A stretch of 64,000 nt of DNA from Pelargonium tetragonum. Taxonomy: Eukaryota > Streptophyta > Magnoliopsida > Geraniales > Geraniaceae. The translations under genes were made by a program, and so were the position numbers. Numbering within the stretch: position 1 is the first letter of the stretch; every line of letters begins with the position of its first letter. Where the stretch lies: positions 28,690 through 92,689 of the forward strand of contig JAYMTL010000077.1 of assembly GCA_036897445.1 (NCBI GenBank), given 5' to 3'. Positions 50,152 to 61,917 of the stretch are shown in pieces. The notes below the pieces were generated by a model. It saw only the letters and a program-made list of their open reading frames with translations, had not been told where the DNA came from and searched no databases.

Positions 50152-53100
50152 TACGAAAATATACAAGTATACTAATATACTCAGTATAATCACTTTTTTT
50201 GCTAGATTCTAAGATAATTAAGCCGCTTATTAAACCTACAATGGAATTGATAGTATAAACTGTATCCTGATTGAAAAAATTCAACTCGAGTTTTTCTTTT
50301 TAGTCCTGAATTCCTCGTGAGAGATTCTTTTTCAAGCTGCAACAAAAGCCCTTTTATAGATCTCAAACTAAACTATACCTTAGTTCCATTCTTTCTCTAA
50401 TTGTAGGACAGCACTCTTTTGCCAAAGATTTCGTGAATAGAAGTCAAATTGAAAAAATTAGTACATATATAAAAATTCAAAACTAGCGATAAACAACTAC
50501 GCCAAGAAACTCTTGCATATATCTTATCTAGGCTGATACGCACGCAAATAGGATCTCGAGACACGGGGATGGCTATATATAAATTTTTGGTATAACACTT
50601 ATCTTACACTGTAAATCTTTATGAGGATGCTTTAGTCATAGGAAGCCACTAAAATCCGAGCACCCTTCGATTTCACACCTATAATTCAGTAAGCAATTGG
50701 TATGCTCCAATATAGAATACTTGTTCAATAAGCAAAAAGTCCAAAATTTGTTAGATTTTTACCTTTTTGAGACATATTCTATTTATTAGGTATCCGGACT
50801 GCTAGTTTTTTCTATTCTGTTTACTTATGCGTTTCCTTGCTTTCTTTCTTATATATTAGCGCTTCAGTTCCCACATTTTTTAGACTAAAAAAGAGGAATT
50901 ACTCTGCCAACCGGACCCCATAAAAGGAACTCTTAGTAGCAGTATAAGCTTACTAAAACTAAATAGTAAGCATTGAGCGTGCAATCTCAAAGAATAGAGC
51001 TTTAACAAGATCACTAAAAAGTGAATGACAAAAACTCATAAATAAGTAGAAAACGGCTTAGATTTTCAAAAAGGATTTAACTATTCTGCTAGTTTTAGTT
51101 TTTATGGTTTGTATAAAAAAGAAAAAAATCTACAATTCGTTTCGTATTTATGTAGGTGTCTCCTGGAATGGAAACTTAAACTTAGCTGTAATTTCTTCCT
51201 TATTGGGGCTCCAATTTCTTCCTTATTGGGGCTCCTTTTTGAGATAGTTTTTTAGCAGCAATGTCATTTTTAGAAAGCTTTTTTTCTGACTGCGTGAACA
51301 TATGAATCTCTTGTAGACTTTTTAAGGGATTTCTATTATATAAAACCAGCTCTAAGAATTCTTCTTTATTTTCGATATATTTTCCACTTTAGTTATGTTG
51401 TGTTTTAATTGAGTTATTTACCTCTAGAATAACAGAGCCAACCCCCCTTTAAAGCTCCGCTCTTTCTAATAGAAACCCTAAGAAATTCTAGCATTTTCTA
51501 GAGCCTAAAATGAGTCGTATTGTATTATAGAGTATATAGTCATATAAGCCAAGAAACAATGTTATTGTCTTAGCTTTTCTCAGCACAGTATCGAGTATTT
51601 CGCCTCATAAATTATAACACTCACTTTTGGTATCTTAGTGAAATGGTCACAAGTTTTTTATTTTATAGATCGAGTTGGGAAGTCCTTAACAAACAAGCCC
51701 TCCGCAAGAAAATGATATAAAACAGGAACTAAAGCGAAATAATCTGCATTAGTATAGGGGATCCTTTTTAGTTATGTCAGTGTAGTTTCTATGTAGTTTG
51801 ATACTAATCAGTTACTATATCCCGTACTGTCGTACTCCTCCGGCCTTCCTATATGATAAACCAGGAATGATTTTATGTAATGAATAGCATTTTCTTGAAG
51901 AAACCTATAAAGACAAGGATCAGAATCTAAAAGGAATAGCTGCAGGTATAGATAGAATGACGATACACCTTACTATTTATATTACTATACTAGAGGATAA
52001 ATTAGGAAAGGTAGCTTTATGAGATATCCCCACAAGTTTTTTTGTAATTAAATACTTATAAATTCTGCCATAAAAGGACAATAAATAATAGGACCTCCTG
52101 AATCATTTTCAATAGAAATTCTAACGAAGTCTAAGAGGAAAACTCGTAAATAGGCCGTACTACTTTGCCTTGAAACTCAACATTTCTAAATACCCTGAAA
52201 TTTCTTTCCCTTGATCGGCGAGGAACGCTCCCCCGAATTAGGATCCCGTTCTAGTTTATATGGGTTAAAGTAAAGTAGAGAAAAGATCTAACCTCGGATG
52301 GATGGTATATAGGTGTCGTTTTCCTGTGTGTTTCATCAGAGTTTTATAGGTCTTTATCTCCTAATTTTCCTTCATATATTATAAACGAGCTCGGGAGGTA
52401 GATATTTTCTTTTATATGGTGATGGTGGTGGGGCTAGCGGGTTGTTCTGATTCTCATCAGTAATAAATAGCAGAAGCTTTTTAGTATAATACTAAGACTT
52501 GGGGTAGGCTCTTTTGCTTCTTAGTTATCTTGTGGCATGACTAGTCCTTTAAATCATCCTTTCAGTTTCGTGTAGCTATTGCTTCTATAATAAATATTAT
52601 AAGAATAGTTTTTTCAATAGTATGTTCAAGAGGCCGCAACAGAGGTCGGTGATAACTGCTTTAAGTTTTTATTAAGCTTTTTCAAAAAGTTTTAGTCACG
52701 TGTACCATAAGAACAATCTATACAGCATCCGCCTCCATAGAAACCTTTCGTGTGGCCCTAATTAACCACTTTAAGAGGATTAAAAAAAGTTTAAGAAAAA
52801 AGCCCTTAGATTGTCTATTTACTCTACCGCAATTCTTAGTATGTTTAGTAACTTCATTAGAACCTCCTTACAGAATATTGCTAACTTACTGAGTACATTT
52901 CGGTCTTCAGCTACCTGAAGCTTTCCATGTCTAGATCTATTTTAATTATGAATACGAGCTTTTTAGTTTGTTGTTTCCAACTGTGATCTAACTTCAAAAG
53001 CCCCCTTTCTTTTAGCTTAGTTAAGTCTGATGGATTTTTCTTTTTTTCCTCCGAGGGGTTTCGAGCATAGCTTGTTTCGGCAGGAACCTTTATAATGGAC

Positions 53101-53280
53101 CTTCCCAGGTAATGACTAAGAAATTCTAGAAGAAGGGATCCCCTGGAGTAATTCCTAATGAACTAGTAATTAAAGTCGTCATTAATTTTAACATCCTTTG
53201 AATGTCGTACGCTGATAGCAGGTAAAATAAAATACTTAGATTTGAGGCAGAGCCCCTTAAAGACTCTTAATCAACTTAGA
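50152..53280. other. Non-coding, one tandem duplication
   Basis: Only the 23-bp tandem at 51190 stands out. No gene or RNA recognised. Confidence 0.6.
51190..51235 (+). repeat. 23-bp tandem duplication
   Basis: Two perfect adjacent copies (51190-51212 and 51213-51235) of a unit that begins AATTTCTTCC and ends GGGGCTCC. Confidence 0.95.
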
Positions 53281-53283
53281 CAC

Positions 53284-53345
53284 GGGGGACTACAGGATTT
53301 AAACGCTCTCTCTTAACGGATTCGCTTTGCCAATTTTGCTCTCTT
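53284..53345 (-). pseudogene. tRNA-Leu(UAA)-like relic with anticodon-arm deletion
   Basis: The minus strand reads GCAAAATTGGCAAAGCG (D arm), then directly AATCCGTTAAGAG, then GCGTTTAAATCCTGTAGT and CCCC. The order matches organellar tRNA-Leu(UAA) as I remember it: D arm GCGAAATTGGTAGACGC, 3' anticodon stem AATCCGTTG, T arm, acceptor CCCC. The 5' half of the anticodon arm, including the anticodon, is missing. The T stem no longer pairs and the 5' acceptor strand is lost. Confidence 0.45.
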
Positions 53346-56300
53346 TGAAAAGGTCCGCGATCTGGGTTATCCAGTTCTTATAAACTTCTATGTAAATTTG
53401 GAATATACCTAAAGTAAGTTTGTTTGATGTCATTACTTAGCAAGCAAGAACTAAATAAAGTCGACAAAGTCTAAATTAACAATTCTATTAGGATTTTTGA
53501 TATTCCCAGCAGGATACTGGATAATTGAAAGGGCGCTATGCACTATTAAGGAGAAGCTTTTGCTTTTACATTTCATTTAGAGTTAGAGTATTATATAATA
53601 TTCGAGTCACAAAGCACTACACTAATCAGTACTGTTTCTTCTCATTTCTCATTTAAGGCCCTACCTGCATTACATGGATAACTTTTCTTTAAACAAGTTC
53701 TAATTCTAAACTCTATGATCCCGGCTTTTTTCTTTTAATTGAAAATGCAATTCGATTTACCTGCTTGAAACTTGAATGAAATAGTCACGAACTTCTGATA
53801 CACAATATCACTTAAAACTTACTTTAGATTCCCAATTTCTTATTCTATTTTAGAGTAACAGATAATTACTTTATCTAAGTGATTTTCATTCCCTTGTTTT
53901 GTACCTCGCGCGTACGTGTCTAATTCTCATTTTAGAACCCCCTGGACGCACCTATAAAGAGTGTCCTACCTATACCAGGCATTTCTCATTTGCTTATACT
54001 TTCATATTTATGAGGGAGATATTCACAGGGTTCAAAAGGATGATAGTTACTCTCTATAATACCCCTAAAATAATATAAAGGCTAACATTAAGGGCAATCT
54101 CGTAATTGGTTAAAGAGGAATCCCGGCAATTTAAGGCTAGAGAATATGGAGCTTCTAAGAATCGAAATATTATTAATCCATTACTCTAGAATACTAAGTA
54201 CTTAAAAAAACCTATTACATACTTAATATACCAAATTACAAAAGTAAGAAGACTACAATTAAGTACAGGCTGCAACAAGAGGGCAGCTAAGAAAGGTATA
54301 GCCCAAGTAAGACTAATAAGAAAAGTCTCTCTCCTAAGCCTAAGACAGGTACAGCTAAGAGGATAGGTCTAGGTATCAAAATAGTTATTACAAAGACTAA
54401 GGAAACTAGAGCTAATAAAGCGGAGATTCCACAGTAAATAAGGACTCCAAGAATAAAAGGTATCAAGAACATTAAAGGAAAGGGTAGCTGGGAATAAAAG
54501 CTCTTGTAGAAAAACTAGGAACCTTTTGAGATATGTATTCCTTGTTATTTTTGGGGAAAATGAGAACTCTTTAGGAATATGTACTTAGTTCCGGACTGTT
54601 CCTTTTTTCTCTGCCTTTTTGAACTTTTAATTAGAAAGGGTGTAATATCTAAGAGTACCCTTTTAATCTTCTTAATAAGATGTTAGTTACAGTTAGATTT
54701 CGTAGTCTTTGAGAAAGAGCAGCACGTAGTATAAGAGCTCACTTAGATCCACTGGATTCTTCATTTCAAGAAGCAACATAAATAGGTCAAAGGGATGCCA
54801 CTCTAGGAAAAAAACACATATATTCCCGAATTCCACACAACTCGAAACTCGGATTTCTTGGTAGTAACTAAGTTAGACTGTTTATAAAGTTTGCCAAAGC
54901 TAGGGAAGGAAATTGAATTGATGATGATGAGTGACAAAGCGATTTCCCCAATCTGAATTCATAAAACCCGGTTTACCTAAAATAGGCAGTAAAAAAAGAC
55001 TCCCGAAAGTTACTAAATTACTGAAAGAGGCCCTAGAAATAGACTGACTATCCCATACTACTAAAACTAGCACGATCTGGGTCCCCTTTTTACCTCTGCC
55101 TGCTTTTCTGATTTGTTTTATACTAAAACTAGGCCTTTCATTTTAATATTACATATTTTAACTGGGCAAGACGTTACTCTTACGTATATAGAACTCAAAT
55201 TCCAAAGACATCCAAATCCAAAATTAGAGTTTATTACCTTTAGATTGGAATAAATAATATGTATAAAATGAATTCTATAAGGTGTGCCCTAAGCCGGCAA
55301 AACCTGCTTATAGATATTATTTAAATTCCTTGATTAAAGTAACTAGCTAAACAACAAGCAACTTATGACTAAAGGGGGGATTCCTGAGAAAGCACCCCGT
55401 AATTTTTTAGTACTCTATTTATTACTAAGCTCTTTTCAAGAGTTAACTAGGATCTTAGTTCTACTCTAAGCCAGCCCCAGTAAACACGCTAAAAGCCTAT
55501 GCCTAAGAATTACTGCCTATTTCCCGCCAGAAACCCTACTACTTTTAGGTTTTCATAAACTTCGGGTAAACCCTGCAGAAGTATAAGTTAATGAAAGCTT
55601 CTAAATAGCTTTTGCTGCTAGTTTCAAAAAGGATAAACCCGGACTAAAGAATTTCTGATAAAAGCGGGACCTTCATTTTCCTCTGTCTAAGGGAAAGTTT
55701 AAAGCAGCTTATTCTCAATTACACGAGATCCGGATCACTTCTACTGGAAAATCCATTCTATTCTTTAGTTCATAAAGGCTGCTAATAGCCTTCGTTAACT
55801 TTCATATAAGCATTTAAATACTTTAAAAGGACCCTTATAGCGCTAGATCGGATATCCCTTGTAGCCAAGTGCTTTATAGACGAATCTCATTTTATTGACA
55901 AGTATAAAGGCAAAAGCTCCTTGTTAGTTTAAAAACTCCTAGATCTGGGAGTTATTCTTAGCGAGTCCGATTTAGAGTACTGTACAGGAAAAGCTATGTA
56001 TAAGCCATAAAGTACACACCATTGAACTAGAAAAAAAGGGTTTCTGCAGAATAGAGTCTGTTTACTTTTTTACTAACCTCAATTAGTGTTACAAGATACT
56101 TTAAGAAGTAAGTCAAAAAGCCTCTTCTTTATTAAAAAATGCTTTCTGAAATCGAGAGTTACCCTTGCTCGTAGATAGAGGGAAAGTTTTGATGACCCCA
56201 TAAAGTCCTAATGGATCCTTGTACTCACGCTCGATTACGGATACTTTATTTCAACAATTACGAGGAGCCTAGCCCTGTTAAGGCAAACCGCATTTTGTTT

Positions 56301-57165
56301 TTAGTAGAGAATGCACAAGGTCCCGTTTTGAGATATGATATCTATAGACATAATTTTTCATTTTTTTTACCCTTCTACTCGGGTATCCCCGTCTATTTCA
56401 CAACTTAGTATACTAAGCCAAAGCTCACTTCCTATTCCTGAATACGATAAAAAGCTATATAAAGTAAAAGAATATAAAAGAACGTAATAAAGCATTCTAC
56501 ACTCCCTTTTTGGAATAGATACCCAGAAAATTCTACTAAAAAGGCCTATTAAAGAATATAGCCTAAAAACACCTTAGCTTATCATTAAGAGCTTTACTCA
56601 CGAAACTTTTTGCACAACCCAGGTAGAGTCGTAAAGTAAATGAGTTCCTTTCAAATTCGGCATATACATATATTTAACCTTTTTCAGGCTATACTTAGCA
56701 GCAGTTCTTCGGAGCCCACTCCTTAAGTCTTTTTAATAACCCTGTTGTAGGCTAAGAGCTCCTTGTGTAGAGGTTTTCCTTATACCATACCAGCATTTAT
56801 CTAATAAATAGTAGGATGGTTTGACTTTAGAGATTTAGTATTAACACCAATGTATACCCGCTCCATTTAAGTAGAATTTTTGATTATCCAAATAAAAGAA
56901 GTTTACTTTGGAGGAAGTGTATGCTCAAAAGGACTTCCTCGGGCTCTCTGAAATTCTGTAAAAGTTTTTTTTACCTATTTTTACCTAAGGCTGGCTCTCT
57001 TTTGAAAAACGTAAAACCTTATTTATTGCTCACATAAAATTAAGGGCAAATTTCCCATAAAAATCCTTCCTTACATTTTACTTCAAATTGTCTAGTTCTA
57101 GTGTTGTCCCAAGAAGCTTTTTAGATCTCTATAAAAGTTTGCTGAAGTCTTTTCGAGTAATAGTA
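53346..57165. other. Non-coding, one low-complexity patch
   Basis: No gene recognised. The patch at 54.25-54.43 kb is described separately. A 65-codon frame at 56211-56408 has no recognisable features. Confidence 0.55.
54291..54437 (+). other. Lys/Thr/Ser-rich open frame, not recognised
   Basis: A stop-to-stop plus-strand frame of 48 residues, rich in Lys, Thr, Ser and Ala (for example KKSLSPKPKTGTAKR), with no ATG near its start. Its complement gives a very hydrophobic 61-residue minus frame (54287-54472). The two are alternative readings of one A/G-rich patch. Composition is the simplest explanation. Confidence 0.12.
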
Positions 57166-57169
57166 AGTA

Positions 57170-57215
57170 GTAAGTAGGATTTGAACCAACGGCAATCTCG
57201 ATTGAACAAAGGAAA
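57170..57215 (-). pseudogene. Degenerate tRNA-Asn(GUU)-like relic
   Basis: The plus strand reads AAGTAGGATTTGAACC then AACGGCAATC, matching the complement of the tRNA-Asn 3' part (AAGTAGGATTTGAACCTACG, CAATCGG) as I remember it. The T arm keeps four of five pairs (one T:T). GAACAAAGG at about 57204 corresponds loosely to the anticodon loop TTAACAGCC. The anticodon stem, D arm and acceptor stem are not recoverable. Confidence 0.45.
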
Positions 57216-58690
57216 ATAAGGAACATTTAGACTTTATTATAGGAAAGTCTAGTACTGCTACATGACAATTTATTCTATATAAGAAAAAGATAAGGGATTC
57301 TCTTGTCCGAAAATTCGTTAACACGGGGCGCCTCCTTTTATTAACCAAGATCCCACGCTTTGGTAAGGTAAACAGCAAAAATTGTCTAGGAAAGACACCA
57401 AAATGAGATTCTATAAACGCCCCTCAAAACAAATTAGTATAGTAGAAACCCCTTAACTTGAATACGAGGTAAATAAAAGAAACCTTTAGCATATTAGCTC
57501 AAGAGTACCCAACTCAAGTCAGAGATTCCGCTTTATCAGAAGGTAGGCTTCCGTGGTTTTACTCTTTCTTTTCTGAAATGGCATTCTCCTACATTTATTC
57601 TAGCTTCCTCTCTACTAAAATTACCAACCTCAGTAATTGGTAAAACTGACAAGGCATGTCCTATATTAAATAAAAGGATGTCCCCGGGATCTCCCAGTGC
57701 AACCCCTTAAGGATTGATTTGGCAGCTATTAATTAAGGAGTACAAGTTACTCTTAAGAAATTTTCTTTATAATTCACACTTCTCTTATAGGATCGCAAGG
57801 ATAAAATCAAACTAGATAAAGGAATCCTGAATACTACCTTTTTATTAGGACTGAATTTCACTCGCTAAAGCGTAAAGGCAATTGAGAGGGAATAGCTAAA
57901 GCGGAGCCTTTAAACCTCAGAAATCCTTTCAAAAAAAGATAACAACCTGCCAAAGAGGGCTGGCTCGTCCTAAATTTGTCTACGATACAGTAATTTAATT
58001 GAAGAGTCTACTAGCTCCTGTATCCTTTATTGTATGAAAAGAGGCTTTTTTTATAGAGCTTACAAGCCTAGGACTGAAACTTAACTGTACCCTGCCTAAA
58101 TAAAAGGGGTATCCATTTCTTTTTTGTAGGGGCTCCCCATTACCTTTTTTTGAAAGTTGACTAAAACCTCCTATTAAAAAAGCAAAAGGGATTCTATGAC
58201 TTGTGGGCTTTATCACGTTTTAACGCCATTTCTCCTTCTTTTTTGCGATAGACTTTTAAGGTACTGCTGCTCTATATCCCCAAAATTTCCTCTTTATTAA
58301 CCTCCAAGAAAATAGAACCCCCTTTTTATCCGAGTCAAAAAAGGTTTAGTATGATGTGGACAATTTTACTAGAATTCTGAGAGATAAGCATAACGTAAAA
58401 CCAATGCGTACTGCAAAATCTTAGGTATTCTCTTTTTATTGATTTGACTTCTTAACTTGTTTGCTACTCTTATTCATACCTTAGTAATAGGACCTCCCTT
58501 TTACCTAAAAACGGAAGGGTTAACACATCCACTTAGATATGATCCGGTTTTTATAGAGCTAATTTTCAGTAAATGAAAGAGCTAGTATCCTTTTAAGTGT
58601 TCCCTTAGAGTCCTATCTGAAATCTAGTAAAAATGAAATTACAGTAAATTAGCTATCAACCACCTACCCAGTCAAGACTCTGTACTCCCT
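57216..58690. other. Non-coding, nothing recognised
   Basis: No gene or repeat recognised. Minus-strand frames of 85 and 73 codons (57121-57378, 57995-58216) are unsupported; the first overlaps the tRNA-like relic. Confidence 0.6.
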
Positions 58691-58692
58691 TG

Positions 58693-58750
58693 CTTGGTAA
58701 ATAACGACTTGAATAAGCGTAAATACTTGGTTCAAATCCAGTTAAAAGGC
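58693..58750 (+). pseudogene. tRNA-like relic, Phe- or Tyr-like
   Basis: A T arm CTTGG/CCAGT with loop TTCAAAT (58726-58742) pairs in four of five positions including a wobble. Upstream CTTGGTAAATAAC resembles a D loop, and GACTTGAATAAG could derive from a GAA anticodon region. The anticodon stem is broken at its inner pairs and no acceptor stem is seen. The T arm alone is closest to plastid tRNA-Tyr as I remember it. Confidence 0.25.
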
Positions 58751-59011
58751 TTTTTAGAAAAATCAAGTAGAACTTGAGCATTAACTAAATTTAAATAAGT
58801 CAAGAGAAAAGCTTTGAACTTTTTTTACTATCTCCTTTTCCCAATCAGAGTATCAGGCCCCTTTACTTTTTTTTGCTGGTCCTAGCTCGGGTTTTTTTAG
58901 AATCGTAAGGCCCTCCTGTATATTTCATTCCACTAAAGGGATTCTTAGCTTAAAAAGTTATTACCTGCGGTCGGGAGTCCTGCAGTAGGCTCTCTTTAGA
59001 ATTCCTATATA

Positions 59012-59491
59012 TTATAATAGTTTAGTTGGGATAACACATGAGACAACGCTAACTCTTATGCCTCTTATGCCGCTTTCATAGACTCGTACTCTACCTTGCT
59101 GTTTGAGATTCTTCTTTCCTAGATCTTGATTCTGACCTAGCCGACTTTGACTTACTTGCTTCTTACTCTTACTCTTAACTGGCTTACTTGTTCTAGGTTC
59201 TGTACTCTGCTATATCTCCGTCTTTCTTTTCTTACTATACCTATACCTGCTGTAGCTATATTCTTCCAACTTCGTTGCCTTACTTGTTTGAGTCTTCTTT
59301 GCTCTCTTTGTTTGAGCTCTTGTATTCCTTTTCTTCGTATATTCCTTATGTTGTTTGAGTTTGAGAGTTAGATTCTTCTTAGTCTTTATTAGGGTTGGGA
59401 GTTCTAGGTTGCTTATTATCTTATTAGTAGGAGAAGTCGAAACAGTAAGAGATATGCCTAAACTATAGGGTAAGCAGGTAGCTACTTTCCT
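59012..59491 (-). other. Basic low-complexity frame interrupted by one TAG
   Basis: A minus-strand frame stays open for 93 codons (59213-59491), meets TAG at 59210-59212, then stays open another 65 codons to TAA at 59012-59014. Both parts are rich in Lys, Arg, Gln, Ser and Thr (for example TKRAKKTQTSKATKLEEY). There is no ATG near the start. The plus strand here is C/T-rich with recurring TGTTTGAG and CTTACTC words, so the low stop density may follow from composition. It contains copy B of the 25-bp repeat. Confidence 0.15.
59257..59281 (+). repeat. 25-bp exact dispersed repeat, copy B
   Basis: Identical to 10635-10659, same orientation. Confidence 0.8.
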
Positions 59492-59499
59492 TTAATAAT

Positions 59500-61190
59500 A
59501 GTTATAGTCGGTAGGTAGAATAGAGCATACTAGTTTAGTGCGTAATAGATAGCTACTAGTTCTGGGGTATATTCCTCCTCAGGTGTTCTGGAGCTTGTCG
59601 TTAGAGAGGGAAAGGCCTAATAGAAATAAGAGATAGTCAAGAGGTATCCCAAAATTCTAAGTGAAAATACGACTTTTCTCCAAGTAAACTTGCCTCTATT
59701 TTTCTTAAAAAGTGGACCCGACGCTCGTTATGTTGGTAAACCCATAAATTTTACTGTTCCAATTCCACCTACGGTAAAATGAATAACCCGGATTTTAGCT
59801 AATGAATTGGTATCCCGTTCCTGAAAAAGTAGGATTCCCCTACATGCAAAATCAATAAAATTGTACGAAATTCCTACCAAAAGAGAATGTCAAGCCCCTT
59901 TTAGTCAAGTTTTATCCCTTTTAAGCACTTGTGCACCGGGTTTGTTTATATAATCCTAAATCGTCGGAAGTTAGAATTATTGTAGGAATGAAATCCTGAG
60001 TTTTTAGTGGCATAGATATTTCTCCCAAAAAGCATAGCTGCGAAAGATTTGATTTACCAAGGAATTGTCGAGTCTTCGAAGTTGAAAAAGATGGAAGGAC
60101 AGGCCCCTATTACGTGAAAGTAGGATTGCCCCTAATTAATCTTGTCAAAATAGGTTCGAGGGAATTCTCGTAGTTTTTGCTCGATTTCAGAGAATAAAGA
60201 CAGTACAACTCAAAGTTTGAGTGTATCCTCGGGATAGATAATTTTATACAGCTGTATATTGGAATTATCTTGCTAGCATTTTATTCAAAACAAAGACCCC
60301 GCAAGGGAGTGATATACAATCCACTTTTGCCGCTATTCCGATTAAGTTATAAAAATGCGAAAGTTTTTATACATATGCCTCACTTTATACACGTTTACTA
60401 AACTCATAAAAATACATGACCCGCTTGGGGACTTTGGTCTCCTTGACAACTCCTAAATCTCTAATGTATTAGAAAGAGAATCTTAAAGTAACCTGTTTTC
60501 TAGAAGAGTACTCCCCTATAAAATAGAAAAGGCTCTCTTATCTTATATCTTAGTGTCAGCGCCAGGGCTCTGTCAAGGAACGGGTTAAATCTTGGTTGTA
60601 AAGTTAGGGGGGGTCCTAATTACTTGGGTTATTCTTAAAAATCCTATTCTTGAGAACTCAATGAATTTAAAGAAATGGAGAATCGTACGTAAAGGGGTAT
60701 AAAAGCGCTTTATAAGGCACAGAAATGCTCATATAATTACTTTTGATCTCTAGCCTTAATAAGGTCACTAGAATCTGTTTATTAGGAACTTGGATATACG
60801 ATATATGAGCTACAAGCGGCCGCCCCTTTCTTTAAATAAATTCTAATTGCTGATATTTACAATAAATGAGAGATAGAGTTTTTAAGGTAAAACCGTTATT
60901 CTCGAGAGTAAGAGGATATCCGCTCTGTTAGTCTGATAAAGCAAGGATAGGGTTCCCTTAAAGTGAGGAAAAGAAATGACATTCTAGATAGTAACTTCGT
61001 TTATTGTTTCATTTGCATTCCTTATTCTGAGTTTTTATTAAAATTTGTTTTCCTGTAAAAGAGAGATAGAGCTCTTGGGGTCTTTCCTTAGAGGCTACGG
61101 TTTCACAAGACAAGGAATATAGAGATAGTAAATCGTAGGGGTAGTTCGTTTGCTGGGATTGAGTAATAAAGTCAAATATGATAGGGATTT
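59500..61190. other. Non-coding, one short dispersed repeat
   Basis: Nothing recognised except copy B of the ATCGTACGTA repeat at 60664. Confidence 0.6.
60664..60691 (+). repeat. Dispersed repeat around ATCGTACGTA, copy B
   Basis: Matches 47269-47300 apart from a four-base gap and one substitution. TCATATAATTA follows at about 60731, closer than in copy A. Confidence 0.6.
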
Positions 61191-61192
61191 TA

Positions 61193-61255
61193 CCTAAGAG
61201 TGGGATTAGAACTCGTAACTTCTTTAAAATGAATATGCCAAGTTTTCCACTAGTT
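61193..61255 (-). repeat. T-arm-like repeat, family GTGGGATTAGAAC, copy 3
   Basis: The exact 13-base core lies at 61200-61212, preceded by CCTAAGA. Downstream GAATATGCCAAGTTTTCC aligns with GAATATGAAGATTCC after the copy at 62749, so the homology covers about 55 bases. It may be a decayed tRNA-like unit on the minus strand, but identity cannot be assigned. Confidence 0.5.
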
Positions 61256-61904
61256 AGTAAGTGGGCCAGTTTCTAAGCAAAACCCTTTTGTTCTTTTAAT
61301 ATATATATAGGCGGGGTTTCTATAGCAGGAGCGCAAAGGAAGCTTACTCTTTTTAAAGTAAAGCACAAGGTAGGTAATAGAAAAGGTAGCGCTAAAGCTA
61401 AAGGGAGCTATTTCCAGTAAAGAACTAAGTAGCTGTGTTTTCTCGTCTAAAGTTAGGTTTTCCATTTCCAGGATATTCGTAATGAAAAGTGAGGGTCCTG
61501 TTATACTAAGGGGAACCCAAAAATCTTTCTAATAAGAAGTCTCCGCCTTGCTAAACTTAACTTTAGATACGGAATAGAAGGCTTTTGGTTCCTCAGGATT
61601 TACTTACGGGTCTCTTCTGCTGGGAAAGCTCTATAAAGCGGGGGTCCATAAGACAGGGCTCAAAAGTTAAGATGAAGGGAAAAAAGCTATGTATATTTAG
61701 GGGTTTCTTCTTTTAGCTTTAGAGTAAGGGAAGTTCCAAGGAGAGAGTTTCCCTTGCGTTTTCTGAGATTCTAATTCTAAAGTGTGTGAAATCGAACGAG
61801 ATAGATAACGTAAAAGAAGTTCCCTGGGGTGGACTAACTTGTGTTTTGGGGCACGGAATAGGCCGTACAAGATCTGATAGAGTGATAATTCTAATGAAAT
61901 GAAT

Positions 61905-61917
61905 GTGGGATTAGAAC
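61905..61917 (-). repeat. T-arm-like repeat, copy 4
   Basis: Exact GTGGGATTAGAAC on the plus strand, with little flank similarity. TTCTAATGAAATGA just upstream is M2-like. Confidence 0.45.
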
